64,000 nucleotides of DNA, from positions 834,218 to 898,217 of the forward strand of contig NZ_JBHLUE010000004.1 of NCBI RefSeq assembly GCF_042434095.1, given 5' to 3'. The notes under the pieces were generated by a model that was not told the DNA's origin, did not search any database, and was given only the letters and a program-made list of their open reading frames with translations. The position numbers and the translations under genes are program-made. The stretch is from KBS50 sp042434095. GTDB lineage: Bacteria > Actinomycetota > Actinomycetes > Mycobacteriales > Micromonosporaceae. How positions within the stretch are numbered: the first letter of the stretch is position 1; every line of letters starts with the position of its first letter. Below are positions 29,499 to 40,091 of this stretch, piece by piece.

Positions 29499-30212
29499 TC
29501 ACGCTCGGCCCCGTCGGACCGTCGCGGCGAGCACCGCCGCGGCATCTACTGTCACGTCGCAATCGTTGAGCAACTTGGCAATTGCCGCGATACTCGACCC
29601 GGTGGTGACGATGTCGTCCACCACTACCACGGCGTGACCGGCCACCACCCTCGGTAACCGACTGACGCTCATCGGACGGAGCCGGAAGCCCGCCGCGGCG
29701 GCCTCGGCCCGCCCGGCCGCGTCCAGCTCCGCGGAGTCCGGCCGGGGCAGCGCGCGCACCGGCCGGGCCACCGTCACCGGCCAGCCGGCCGCGCGCAGCC
29801 GACGCACGGCGGGCCGGACGATCCGGGTCAGGTGGTCGCCGTGCCGGGCCCGCGCCGCGCGCATCGTCGTGGGGACCGGCACCAGCACCGTCGGGCGCGG
29901 GCTCCGGACCGCCGCGGCCACCACCTCGGCCAGCAGGAACCCGAGCGGTCTGCCCAGACCGTGCCGCCCCCGTTCCTTGTACGCCAGCAGCACCTCCCGG
30001 AGCGCGCCGGCGTACCCGCCCAGCGCCGTGCAGGGCGGCAGGCCGGCCGGCGCCGGGCTGGGACGCACCGGTCCCGGGCGCAGCCCGTCCAGCAGGGCCG
30101 CGCAGCCGGCGCAGACGCCGGACCTCAGCGGGGCGCCGGCGGCCCGGCAGCCCGCGCACGCGGCCGGCAGGACGAGATCGGTCAGCGCGCCCAGCAGCTG
30201 GTCCGTGCGCAT
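29499..30212 (-). CDS. ComF-family phosphoribosyltransferase-like protein
   Basis: A 237-residue protein. An N-terminal zinc-ribbon-like part has CAGCRAAG and CAGCAALLDG. A C-terminal type I phosphoribosyltransferase fold carries VVVVDDIVTTGSS near residue 200. ComF relatives take part in DNA uptake in Bacillus, but the actinobacterial role is unknown. It lies between hpf and lpqB, as Rv3242c does. Confidence 0.9.
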   Translation of the reverse strand: MRTDQLLGALTDLVLPAACAGCRAAGAPLRSGVCAGCAALLDGLRPGPVRPSPAPAGLPPCTALGGYAGALREVLLAYKERGRHGLGRPLGFLLAEVVAAAVRSPRPTVLVPVPTTMRAARARHGDHLTRIVRPAVRRLRAAGWPVTVARPVRALPRPDSAELDAAGRAEAAAAGFRLRPMSVSRLPRVVAGHAVVVVDDIVTTGSSIAAIAKLLNDCDVTVDAAAVLAATVRRGRA

Positions 30213-30269
30213 CGGTCCTCCGGGCGGGCGGTCGTGACGCTGGTCGGCGGAAGGGGTCGCCAGCGGCGG

Positions 30270-32099
30270 TCAGTAGAGGAAGAACGGCGCCCGCGGGACG
30301 GCGCCCGCGATGGCGTCGCCCACGACGTCGCCGGCCGGGATGCGGACGTTGTTGGAGAACCGGTTGGCCCAGCCCTGCCCGTTCACCTCGTACATGTACC
30401 GGCTCACCAGGGACGAGGACAGCGGGTTCTCCGGGTATGCGGTCATCCGGGTCACCGGGGCGCCGGCCGTGAGCAGCTGGCCGATGCTCACCGCGCCGTC
30501 GATCGAAATCTGGTCGATGGTCCCGCTCTGTCCGGCCCGGGTGCCGGCCACCACCAGGTCGTTCTCGCCCACCCAGTCGAGCGCGGTCGGCGAGCTGAGC
30601 GAGCTGGGGACCTGGCGGGCGTCGCCGAGGGTCAGCGCGGCGCCGTCGACGGTGAGCGGCACGACGGACACCGCGCCGCCCACGATCACGGCGAGCCGGC
30701 GGCCGTCCAGCGCGGCGGCCACCGCGGTCACCGCGCCGCTCGTGGCCGGCACCGGGACGGCGGTGAGCCGCCCGTCGACGCCAAACCGGTACAGCCTGCC
30801 GGCCGCCACCACGAGCCCGAGCGGGTGGGCCGGGTCCGGGCCCTTGAGCCAGACCGGGCGGCTCATCGAGGCGTACGTGCTCTGGCTGGTGTGCTTCAGC
30901 TCGACCTGACCCGGCCCGAGCCCGGTGGCCAGCCGGTACCGCCCGGCGGTGCCGGTGACCACGGCCACCGCCACCCCGGCGCCGACCCGCAGCACGCCGG
31001 CCGAGTCGATGCCCCGGTTCTGCTCGGGCCGAACCGGCACGGCCGGGGGCGGCTGTTCGGCGGGCGCCCCGGACAGCGCCCGGATCTGGCCGTTGTAGAC
31101 GCAGAACCGCTGTTCGTGTCCGTCCAGGGCGTACAGCGGGAACAGCCGGCGCCGCTCGTCGGCCAGCACGGGCGGCCGGCTCGAGTTGCGGAGCCGGAGC
31201 TGGAACTGGCTGGCCCCGAGGTCCCGCATCGACCAGGCCAGCTGGGTCTCCAGCTGGCGCAGCTGGCCCTCCTGGGCGTCGCCGCCGGTGGTGGCCGAGA
31301 TGTTGATGCTGAGCACGTCGTCGCTCTCGGCCACGTTGCCGGTCAGCCGCAGCCCGTCGGGAAGCGGTTGGGCCGCCGGGCGCAGCCAGTCCGCGGGCCC
31401 GTCGTTCAACCAGCCGGCCACCTCGGTGGCCCGCCGCTCGGCCGGGACGGTCCGGGGCAGGTAACGCTGTTCGGGCACCAGCGCGGCGCCGTCGGCGCTC
31501 CAGAAGTAGACCGACCGGGCCTGGTAGTAGTTGGACAGCGCCTCGGTGCTCATCACCAGGCCGGGCGGTGGGTTCTCGATGGCCAGTTGCGTCGCGTCGG
31601 CCCGGCTCGGATCGTCCCGGGCGACCCGGATGAGCGTGAAGGTGTACGACGTCGGCGCGCCGGCCGGAGGTGGCGCGATGGTCCCGTCGGCGTCCAGCAC
31701 GCCGACCGGCAGCACCGGCACCTTCACCTGGATGCCGTTGGGGCCACCCTGCACGTCCTCGGGGATCAACTGGGTCGGCCGGACAACCATGATCTTGACC
31801 TCGCCGGGCGGCTTGCTGCGGTGCCTCCCCGGGGCCAGGTAACCGTTGACCCGGTCGTACACGGCCGTCGTGCCGGCCTCGCCCGCGGGGGCCAGCAGGA
31901 AGTTGTGGACGAACTCCCCCGGCACCGTCGTGTCCTTCGCGCCCGGCGGCTCCGCGTCGTCGCCGCCGGCCGTGCCGGCCAACGGGGGCGGACCCGGGCC
32001 GTCCACCTTGACGTCGGTGTCGGCGGGGATGCCGCAGCCCGCGATGCCGGCGCCGAGCGCCAGCGCGGCGACCAGGGCCACCAGCCGCCGGCGCGTCAC
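30270..32099 (-). CDS. lpqB: Lipoprotein LpqB, MtrAB-associated
   Basis: A 609-residue lipoprotein that in mycobacteria interacts with the MtrB extracellular domain and tunes its signalling. The signal peptide ends in lipobox IAGC near residue 24. A GerMN domain lies at about 55-300, followed by a C-terminal beta-propeller (LpqB family) from about 330. The start GTG overlaps the mtrB stop as GTGA, so expression is coupled to mtrB. The larger frame running back through mtrB is a shadow. Confidence 0.95.
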   Translation of the reverse strand: MTRRRLVALVAALALGAGIAGCGIPADTDVKVDGPGPPPLAGTAGGDDAEPPGAKDTTVPGEFVHNFLLAPAGEAGTTAVYDRVNGYLAPGRHRSKPPGEVKIMVVRPTQLIPEDVQGGPNGIQVKVPVLPVGVLDADGTIAPPPAGAPTSYTFTLIRVARDDPSRADATQLAIENPPPGLVMSTEALSNYYQARSVYFWSADGAALVPEQRYLPRTVPAERRATEVAGWLNDGPADWLRPAAQPLPDGLRLTGNVAESDDVLSINISATTGGDAQEGQLRQLETQLAWSMRDLGASQFQLRLRNSSRPPVLADERRRLFPLYALDGHEQRFCVYNGQIRALSGAPAEQPPPAVPVRPEQNRGIDSAGVLRVGAGVAVAVVTGTAGRYRLATGLGPGQVELKHTSQSTYASMSRPVWLKGPDPAHPLGLVVAAGRLYRFGVDGRLTAVPVPATSGAVTAVAAALDGRRLAVIVGGAVSVVPLTVDGAALTLGDARQVPSSLSSPTALDWVGENDLVVAGTRAGQSGTIDQISIDGAVSIGQLLTAGAPVTRMTAYPENPLSSSLVSRYMYEVNGQGWANRFSNNVRIPAGDVVGDAIAGAVPRAPFFLY

Positions 32100-33862
32100 G
32101 GCCGCGCCTCCGCCCGGTCGGGCCTGGGCGCCGGATCCGGCGCCGGGCCGATGGCCAGGGCGCCGCCGCTGCCCGGGCCGACGGCCAGCCGCTGGCTGCC
32201 CACCGGCGGCGGGGCCAGCACCTCGGCGTCCACCGGCACGAGCCGCAGCGGCGAGGAGGTCAGCCGGTCGCCGGCCCGGGCCGGCAGGGTGAGCCGGAAC
32301 TGGGCGCCCTGCCCGGAGCCGCCCCACGCCTCCAGCCAGCCGCCGTGCAGCCGCGCGTCCTCCAGGCTGATCGACAGGCCGAGCCCGGTCCCGCCGGTCT
32401 GCCGGGCCCGGGACGGGTCGGCCCGCCAGAAGCGGTTGAAGACCAGCTTCTCCTCGCCGGGCTTCAGCCCGACCCCGCGGTCCCGGACGGTGACCGCCAC
32501 AGCCGTCTCGTCGGCGCCGAGCACCACGTACACCGGCCGCCCCTCGCCGTGCTCGACCGCGTTGCCGACGAGATTGCGCAGCACCCGCTCCACCCGGCGC
32601 GGATCCACCTCGGCGATCACGGGCGCCTCCGGCACGCTCACCTCGACCGGTACGCCCACCCGCTCGGCCAGCCCGGTCAGCTGATCGACCACCCGCAGCA
32701 CGATCGGGGCCAGATCGGTGGGCTCGACGTCCAGCACCGCGAAGCCGGCGTCGAACCGGCTGATCTCCAGCAGGTCGGTGAGCAGGCTCTCGAACCGGTC
32801 CAGCTCGGCCTGGAGCAGCTCGGCGCTGCGCGCCACGGCCGGATCGAACTCCTCGCGCTCGGAGAAGATCAGGTCGGCGGCCATCCGTACGGTGGTCAGC
32901 GGCGTCCGCAGCTCGTGCGAGACGTCCGAGGTGAACCGCCGCTGCAACCGGGACATCTCCTCGAGCCGGACGATCTGCCGTTGCAGGTTGGTGGCCATCT
33001 GGTTGAACGACGCCGCGAGCAGGGCGAGGTCGTCCTCGCCGTTCACCACCATCCGCTGGTCGAGCAGCCCGGCCGAGAGCCGCTGCGCCGTCCTGGCCGC
33101 CACCCGGACCGGCTTGACCACGAGCCGGGTGACCAGCGCGGCCAGCAGGCCGAGCAGCAGCACCAGGGCCGCGCCGGTGGCCAGCACCGTGGTGCGGGCC
33201 TGCCCGGCGATCTCGTCCTGCCGGGTCAGCGGGACCAGGTAGTAGAGCTCCAGCTGGCCGAAGCGGGTCCGCACCGGCGAGCCGTAGACGAGGTATTTGG
33301 TGGTCGGCCCGCCGCCCAGCGAGCCGGTGCGGATCTGCGACGCGACGTTGCCGGCGTCGACGCTGCGGCGCAGGTCCTGGCTCAGCATCGGCTCGAACCG
33401 CACCTGCGGCGAGGACTGCGCGACGATCAACGACGGGAAGCTGTCGGCGGTGATCACCACGACGACGCCGCTCGTACCCTGCGGTCCGCCGAAGGCCAGG
33501 TAGTCGACCGTCTCGGCGATCGTGGCGCTCAGCTTCGGCTCGTACGCGCGGGTGTGCACCCCGATCTGGCCGGTGGCGTAGTCCCGGCCGTTGGCCAGCC
33601 GGTCCCGTACGTCCGCCGTGGCGTTGTCCAGGAGGATGTTGGTGATCTTGTCGGCCACCAGGTAGGCGAAGCCGCCCACCAGCAGGCTGGACGCCACCAG
33701 GGTGATCGTCACCACCCGGAACTGCAACGACCGCCGCCACGTCCCGTGCAGCTGCCCGGCCACGGTCAGGCCGCGCCGCAGCACGCCGCGCCGGAACTCC
33801 CGGACGGCCGCCCGGGCTCGGGCGGCCGCCGGCGACATGGTGATCGAGGGCCTGGTCAGCAC
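32096..33862 (-). CDS. mtrB: Sensor histidine kinase MtrB
   Basis: Sensor for MtrA, which coordinates cell-wall remodelling and division. The 588 residues have TM1 at about 48-70, an extracellular sensor domain at about 71-222, TM2 at about 226-247, HAMP at about 248-300, HisKA with His316 in FTSDVSHELRTPLTTVR, and HATPase_c (LRNLVGNAVEHGEG, GTGLGLSIS). The C-terminal 60 residues are Pro-rich. The start GTG follows GGGAG and lies 12 bp after mtrA; lpqB overlaps its stop. Confidence 0.96.
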   Translation of the reverse strand: MLTRPSITMSPAAARARAAVREFRRGVLRRGLTVAGQLHGTWRRSLQFRVVTITLVASSLLVGGFAYLVADKITNILLDNATADVRDRLANGRDYATGQIGVHTRAYEPKLSATIAETVDYLAFGGPQGTSGVVVVITADSFPSLIVAQSSPQVRFEPMLSQDLRRSVDAGNVASQIRTGSLGGGPTTKYLVYGSPVRTRFGQLELYYLVPLTRQDEIAGQARTTVLATGAALVLLLGLLAALVTRLVVKPVRVAARTAQRLSAGLLDQRMVVNGEDDLALLAASFNQMATNLQRQIVRLEEMSRLQRRFTSDVSHELRTPLTTVRMAADLIFSEREEFDPAVARSAELLQAELDRFESLLTDLLEISRFDAGFAVLDVEPTDLAPIVLRVVDQLTGLAERVGVPVEVSVPEAPVIAEVDPRRVERVLRNLVGNAVEHGEGRPVYVVLGADETAVAVTVRDRGVGLKPGEEKLVFNRFWRADPSRARQTGGTGLGLSISLEDARLHGGWLEAWGGSGQGAQFRLTLPARAGDRLTSSPLRLVPVDAEVLAPPPVGSQRLAVGPGSGGALAIGPAPDPAPRPDRAEARP

Positions 33863-33874
33863 AGTGCTCCCAGG

Positions 33875-34564
33875 CTATCCGGTGCCCGCCTTGTAGCCCA
33901 CGCCCCGAACGGTAAGGATGATCTCGGGTCGCTCGGGATCGGGTTCGATCTTGGCCCGCAGCCGCTGCACGTGCACGTTGACCAGCCGGGTGTCCGCGGC
34001 GTGCCGGTAGCCCCAGACCTGCTCGAGCAGCACCTCCCGGGTGAACACCTGCCGAGGCTTGCGGGCCAGCGCCACCAGCAGGTCGAACTCCAGCGGGGTG
34101 AGCTTGACCTCCTCGCCGTTGCGGCTCACCGTGTGCGCCGGAACGTCGATGGTGATCTGGTTGCCGGGCGGCCCGATGGCCAGCATCTCCGGCGCGGCGT
34201 CCTCGCCCCGGCGCAGCCGGGCGCGCATCCGGGCGACCAGTTCCTTGGGCTTGAACGGCTTGACCACATAGTCGTCGGCGCCGGACTCCAGCCCCAGGAC
34301 CACGTCGACGGTGTCGCTCTTGGCGGTGAGCATCACGATCGGCACCCCGGACTCGGTGCGGATCGCCCTGGCCACGTCGATGCCGCTCATGCCGGGCAGC
34401 ATCAGGTCGAGCAGCACGATGTCCGGCCGGCCCTCCCGGAAGGCGGCGAGGGCGCGCTCGCCGTCGGCCACGAACGAGGGTAGGAACCCCTCGCTGCGCA
34501 GCACGATGCCAAGCATCTCCGCCAACGCGGGATCATCATCGACCACCAGGACCCGGGCTCTCAT
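33875..34564 (-). CDS. mtrA: Response regulator MtrA
   Basis: OmpR-family regulator of 229 residues. The receiver has acidic residues 9-11, the phosphoacceptor Asp53 in LLDLMLPGMSG and Lys near 102 in MLTAKSD. The C-terminal winged helix runs from about 130 (VKLTPLEFDLLVALARKPRQVFTREVLLEQVWGY). The start ATG is preceded by GGAG. It heads mtrA-mtrB-lpqB, and the efe operon lies upstream on the same strand. Confidence 0.96.
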   Translation of the reverse strand: MRARVLVVDDDPALAEMLGIVLRSEGFLPSFVADGERALAAFREGRPDIVLLDLMLPGMSGIDVARAIRTESGVPIVMLTAKSDTVDVVLGLESGADDYVVKPFKPKELVARMRARLRRGEDAAPEMLAIGPPGNQITIDVPAHTVSRNGEEVKLTPLEFDLLVALARKPRQVFTREVLLEQVWGYRHAADTRLVNVHVQRLRAKIEPDPERPEIILTVRGVGYKAGTG

Positions 34565-34652
34565 GGCTCCAATATTTGCATCCCGGCCGGCCGACCCGCT
34601 GACCCGGACCACCGCCCCGCCGCCGCAAGCTCCGCCGAGCCGATCCGGCAGG

Positions 34653-35927
34653 TCAGCGGAAGAGCGCGGCGCCGAAGAAGTCCGCCGCGTCCCGGACGCC
34701 GGGCGGGCAGGCGAAGATGGCGCTGGAGACGTGCCGCAGGTACTCGTTCATGGCGTCATTGCGGGACAACCGGGTCTGGATGGGCACGAACTGCCGCCGC
34801 GGGTCCCGCTGGTACGCCATGAAGAACAGGCCGGCGTCGAGCCGCCCCAACCCGTCCGAGCCGTCCACGAAGTTGTAGCCCCGCCGCAGCAGCCGGGCCC
34901 CGCCGTTGGTGTCCGGGTGGGCCAGCCGGACGTGCGAGTCGACCGGGATCACCGGCTGCCCGTCGTCCCCGGTCGCCGCGAAGTCCGGCTCGTCGAACTC
35001 GGCGGTCCGCCCCAGCGGCGCGCCGGCGCCCTTCGTACGGCCGACCACCGCCTCCTGCTCGGCCAGCGAGCTGCGGTCCCAGGTCTCCACCGTCATCCGG
35101 ATCTTGCGGGTGACCAGGTACGAGCCGCCGGTCATCCAGTCCGGCCCGTCGCCCGGCAAGACCCAGAGGTGGTCGCGGAGCAGGTCGGTGTCCTCGGCCT
35201 TGAGGTTGGCCGTGCCGTCCTTGAAGCCGAAGAGGTTGCGCGGGGTGGCCTGGTCCCGGGAGGTGGAGGAGGTGCGCCCGAAGCCCAGCTGGGACCAGCG
35301 CACCGAGACCACACCCATCCCGATCCGGGCCAGGTTGCGGATGGCGTGCACGGCCACCTGGGGGTCGTTGGCGCACGCCTGCACGCACAGGTCGCCGCCG
35401 GAGATCTCCGGCCGCAACGCGTCGCCGGCGAACCGGGGCAGCTCGGCCAGCGCCGCCGGCCGCCGGGCGGCGAGCCCGAACCGGTCCCGCCCGGACGCGT
35501 CCCGGAACAGGGTCGGCCCGAAGCCGACCGTGATGGTGAGCCCGGACGGCGGCAGGCCCAGCGCCTCCCCGGTGTCGTCCGGGGGCGCCTCGGGGATGCC
35601 GTTGACCGCGCCGATCGTTCCGGCGTCACGGCCGGCGGTCATCCGGGCCGCGGCGGCGGTCCACTGCCGCAACATCTCCACCAGCCGGTCGCGGTCCCTG
35701 GTCAGCACGTCGAACGCCACGAAGTGCAGCCGGTCCTGCGCCGGGGTCACGATGCCGGCCTGGTTGGCGCCGTGGAACGGCACCGCGCCGGTGGCCGCGC
35801 CGTCCTCCCGGTCGTGGGTCTGCGCGTACGCCATCGCGCCGACCCCGCCGGCCGCGCCGGCCACCCCGGCCGCGCCGACGCCGGCCAGGGCGATGGCCCG
35901 GCGCCGGGTGATCCTCCGGATGCCCAT
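34653..35927 (-). CDS. efeB: Deferrochelatase/peroxidase EfeB (DyP type)
   Basis: Tat-exported haem peroxidase of the EfeUOB ferrous-iron system. The 424 residues start with a twin-arginine signal (RRITRRRAIALAGVGAAG). The DyP catalytic GFKDGTANLKAED motif lies in the second half, the proximal haem His is in HVRLAHPD and the distal-side Arg in LLRRGYNF. It ends the efeUOB operon, 22 bp after efeO. Confidence 0.94.
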   Translation of the reverse strand: MGIRRITRRRAIALAGVGAAGVAGAAGGVGAMAYAQTHDREDGAATGAVPFHGANQAGIVTPAQDRLHFVAFDVLTRDRDRLVEMLRQWTAAAARMTAGRDAGTIGAVNGIPEAPPDDTGEALGLPPSGLTITVGFGPTLFRDASGRDRFGLAARRPAALAELPRFAGDALRPEISGGDLCVQACANDPQVAVHAIRNLARIGMGVVSVRWSQLGFGRTSSTSRDQATPRNLFGFKDGTANLKAEDTDLLRDHLWVLPGDGPDWMTGGSYLVTRKIRMTVETWDRSSLAEQEAVVGRTKGAGAPLGRTAEFDEPDFAATGDDGQPVIPVDSHVRLAHPDTNGGARLLRRGYNFVDGSDGLGRLDAGLFFMAYQRDPRRQFVPIQTRLSRNDAMNEYLRHVSSAIFACPPGVRDAADFFGAALFR

Positions 35928-35949
35928 CCCGACCCTCCCGTCCGGCCCG

Positions 35950-37089
35950 CTACTTTCCGGCCACCGCGCCGGCGATCCGGCTGATCGGCTCGGCCAGCGC
36001 GTTCACCGCGTCGGAGAGATCCTTGAGCTCGGCCTGGGACAGCTTGTTCTGCGGCTGCCAGCCGTCGCCCACGCGGTGCTTGTCGAGCGCCGCGGCCACG
36101 TTCGCGAACTCCTGGTCCAGCGTCTTCACCAGCTCCGGAGCGCGCCGTTCCAGGGCGGGCCGGAGCGCCGCGACGGCCGCCTTGGACCCCTCGACGTTGG
36201 CGTGGAAGTCCCACAGGTCGGTGTGCGAGTAGCGCTCCTCCTCACCGGTGATCTTGCTGCTGGCCACCTCGTCGAGCAGCTCCTTGGCGCCGTTGGCCAG
36301 CTGCAGCGGGGTGAGCTTCTCGGCGTTGGCCCGGGCCACGATCTCCTTGACGTCCGCGAGCAGCCGGTCGGCGATCGGGCCGGCCTTGCTGATGTCCCCG
36401 GTGGTCCACAGGTCCTTCTCCAGCCGGTGGAAGCCGGTGAACTCCATCCCCTCATCCACCACGTCGGCCCGACCGTCGATCTTCGGGTCGAGGTCGCCGA
36501 AGACCTCCGCCACCGGCTCGATCCGCTCCCAGTAGGTGCGGGCCACCGGGTAGAGCGCCTTGGCCTTTGCCGCGTCGCCGGCCTTGACGGCGGCCACGAA
36601 CTCGGCGGTCTTGTCGAGCAGGGCGGCCGTCTGGCTGCGCACGTACCGCTGGTAGTCCGCCGCGGCCCCGGCCAGCGCGGCGTCCGCCGCAACCGGCGCG
36701 GCCGAGCCGGTCACCGTGAAGGCCGCCCGGATGCCGTCGCCGGCCATCCCCGGCTTGCAGGCCGTCTGGTACGTCCCGGACGACAGCTCGACCTTGAGCT
36801 CGCGGCTCAGGCCCGGTGCCACGTTCTCCACCTCGCCCATCACCCGGTCGCCGGCGCCGTAGAGATAGAACTCGGTGACCTTGCCGCCGGAGTTGCGCAC
36901 CGTGAAGGTGTGGGTGCCGGCCGGCACTTCGGTGCGGGACACCTCGCAGGCGGTGTCGCTGGCCTTGACCGTGATCGCGCTGCCCGACGACGAGCCGGCC
37001 TGCTCCGGCTTGTCGTCGGCGCAGCCGGTCAGGCCGGCCGCGGCCAGGGCGCCGGCCACGCCGAGCACGGTGATTCTCAGAGTACGCAT
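35950..37089 (-). CDS. efeO: Iron uptake lipoprotein EfeO
   Basis: Extracytoplasmic iron-binding component that hands iron to EfeU. The 379 residues have a lipoprotein signal with lipobox LTGC near residue 22. An N-terminal cupredoxin-like domain lies at about 38-125 (DTACEVSRTEVPAGTHTFTV), followed by a C-terminal peptidase M75/imelysin domain with the HxxE motif in GFHRLEKDLW. The cupredoxin plus M75 arrangement is the full-length EfeO form. It is followed by efeB. Confidence 0.94.
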   Translation of the reverse strand: MRTLRITVLGVAGALAAAGLTGCADDKPEQAGSSSGSAITVKASDTACEVSRTEVPAGTHTFTVRNSGGKVTEFYLYGAGDRVMGEVENVAPGLSRELKVELSSGTYQTACKPGMAGDGIRAAFTVTGSAAPVAADAALAGAAADYQRYVRSQTAALLDKTAEFVAAVKAGDAAKAKALYPVARTYWERIEPVAEVFGDLDPKIDGRADVVDEGMEFTGFHRLEKDLWTTGDISKAGPIADRLLADVKEIVARANAEKLTPLQLANGAKELLDEVASSKITGEEERYSHTDLWDFHANVEGSKAAVAALRPALERRAPELVKTLDQEFANVAAALDKHRVGDGWQPQNKLSQAELKDLSDAVNALAEPISRIAGAVAGK

Positions 37090-37107
37090 CGAGTGGCTCC
37101 CGGGAGA

Positions 37108-38076
37108 TCAGACGTTCTGCGGCGCGGAGGCCGGACGGTCGGTGGACGCGCTGTCGGTGGCCGGGCTGTCCGTCGCCGGACTCCCGGCGGCCGGGCTGTC
37201 GGTCGCCGGACTCCCGGCGGCCGGGCTGTCGGTCGCCGGACTCCCGGTGGCCGGGACGGTGGCGGCGGGCTGCGGCCGGCTGGGCCGGAGGAACAGGATC
37301 AGCACCGGGATCCCGTACGCGATCCAGGCGATCACCTCGAGCACGGTGGGCGCCGGCGTGATGTTGAACATCCCGGACAGCAGCGCCGCGTACCACGAGC
37401 TCGGGTCGAGCCAGGAGGAGGCGTCGTACGCCAGGTCGCGCAGCCCGGGCAGCACCCCGGCCTCCTGGAAGTCGTGCACGCCGTACTTGAAGATGCCCGC
37501 GGCCACCAGGATGAGCAGCGCCCCGGTCCAGGTGAAGAACGTGCTCAGGTTGATCCGCACGGCGCTGGCGTAGAGCAGCACGCCGAGCACCACGGCGGTC
37601 AGGATGCCGCCGACGAGGGCGAGCAGCGGGCCGAGGTCGCCGCCCACGGTCTGGGCGGCGGAGAAGAAGATCAGCGCGGTCTCCAGCCCCTCCCGGACGA
37701 CCGCCAGGAAGGCCATGCCGAGCACGGCCCAGCCGCCGAGGGCGAGCGCGTCGGTCAGCCTGCCCCGCAGCTCCCCGGCGATCGAGCGGGCCGCCCGGCG
37801 CATCCAGAAGATCATCCAGGTGACGAACGCCACGGCCAGCACCGAGGTGACGGCGTCGAACAGCTCCCGCTGGGCCGAGGTCTGCAGCAGCGTGGTGCTG
37901 GTGTACGTCAGCAGCGCGCCGAACAGCACGGACAGCGCCACGGCCAGCCCCACCCCCAGCCAGACCTGCGGCAGCCGCTCCCGGCGCCGGGACTTGACCA
38001 GGAAGGCCACGAGAATGCTGACCACGAGCGTGGCCTCGAGGCCCTCGCGCAGGCCGATCAGGTAGGTGGCGAACAT
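37108..38076 (-). CDS. efeU: Iron permease EfeU
   Basis: FTR1/OFeT-family ferrous iron permease of 322 residues with about seven membrane helices. Both REGLE motifs are present (GLREGLEATLVV near residue 9 and VVREGLETALIF in the middle), which form the iron pathway. The C-terminal 55 residues are a repeat-coded Pro/Ala/Thr/Ser tail (SPATDSPAAG units of 30 bp) not found in reference proteins. The start ATG at 38076 follows GGAG and gives the normal N-terminus. The first gene of efeUOB; an iron-box-like site lies just upstream. Confidence 0.93.
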   Translation of the reverse strand: MFATYLIGLREGLEATLVVSILVAFLVKSRRRERLPQVWLGVGLAVALSVLFGALLTYTSTTLLQTSAQRELFDAVTSVLAVAFVTWMIFWMRRAARSIAGELRGRLTDALALGGWAVLGMAFLAVVREGLETALIFFSAAQTVGGDLGPLLALVGGILTAVVLGVLLYASAVRINLSTFFTWTGALLILVAAGIFKYGVHDFQEAGVLPGLRDLAYDASSWLDPSSWYAALLSGMFNITPAPTVLEVIAWIAYGIPVLILFLRPSRPQPAATVPATGSPATDSPAAGSPATDSPAAGSPATDSPATDSASTDRPASAPQNV

Positions 38077-38093
38077 CCGCACTCCGCAGCTAA

Positions 38094-38128
38094 GTAGGTA
38101 AGGCATCCCTTAGTTAGGGCAGCCTACC
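38094..38128. promoter_or_regulatory. Putative IdeR/DmdR iron box(es) of the efe operon
   Basis: GTAGGTAAGGCATCCCTTA at 38094-38112 matches 12-13 of 19 positions of the actinobacterial iron-box consensus TTAGGTTAGGCTAACCTAA. A weaker overlapping copy, TTAGTTAGGGCAGCCTACC, follows at 38110-38128. They lie 18-52 bp upstream of the efeU start, where a bound iron repressor would block transcription. The consensus is established knowledge; the match was counted by eye. Confidence 0.6.
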
Positions 38129-38167
38129 TTCTGCCCGGCCCCGGCGCGCAAGCCCCCTCCCCCAGGA

Positions 38168-38219
38168 AAGGAAGGGCCCCCTGTTATCGCTTTTTGTATA
38201 GGAAGGGGCCCTTCCTAAC
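38168..38219. repeat. Dispersed ~52-bp palindromic element, copy 4
   Basis: AAGGAAGGGCCCCCTGTTAT begins the copy, then CGCTTTTTGTATAGG and AAGGGGCCCTTCCTAAC. It lies between the efeU start and the ahcY terminator. Confidence 0.9.
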
Positions 38220-38249
38220 GGGTGAGGCGGGCCGGGCCGGCGGATGAAA

Positions 38250-38283
38250 ACGGGGGCCGGCTGGACGTCCAGCCGGCCCCCGT
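38250..38283 (-). terminator. ahcY intrinsic terminator
   Basis: A continuous 34-bp perfect palindrome with half-site ACGGGGGCCGGCTGGAC, 19 bp beyond the ahcY stop. On the minus strand it is followed by TTTT, so it has both the hairpin and a short U-tract. Confidence 0.85.
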
Positions 38284-38301
38284 CACCCGGGTGTACGCGG
38301 A

Positions 38302-39801
<1,500 letters not shown>

Positions 39802-40044
39802 CGAAGCTCCTGTCGAACGGGTCTCGTTGCGCGACCCTCCACCTTACGCGCCGGCCTCGAGGGTCTCTGGAAAGGCTCGCCCGCGGCGACCGGCGCGGTC
39901 CTCAGGCCCATCATCCAGCACACGTAGCGCGCGGGGCGGCGAGCCGTGGGCATACTTTCCGCCCACCACGTCGCCGCCCCGCGCATCCCCCCGGTTTGGT
40001 CTCCCGCCGGCGAGCGGTCTGGCTGCTCACCTTGCGTACTCTCA

Positions 40045-40072
40045 TAGTTACCCTGCGTATCCGGACTGTCAA
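40045..40072 (-). promoter_or_regulatory. Predicted promoter upstream of ahcY
   Basis: On the minus strand TTGACA (40072-40067) and TAACTA (40050-40045) are separated by 16 bp. This is the best sigma-70-like match in the region. The transcript would have a leader of about 235 nt before ahcY. Confidence 0.65.
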
Positions 40073-40091
40073 GCGGAACCGGGAAACCGGC

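Noticed and set aside
30270..33740. A 1156-codon minus-strand frame joining mtrB and lpqB
   Set aside because: The lpqB frame happens to stay open through mtrB. The real junction is the GTGA overlap at 32096-32099, with a lipoprotein signal starting there.
39802..40091. SAH riboswitch upstream of ahcY
   Set aside because: The leader is long enough, but I could not identify the conserved SAH riboswitch core by eye, so it is only noted as a check.
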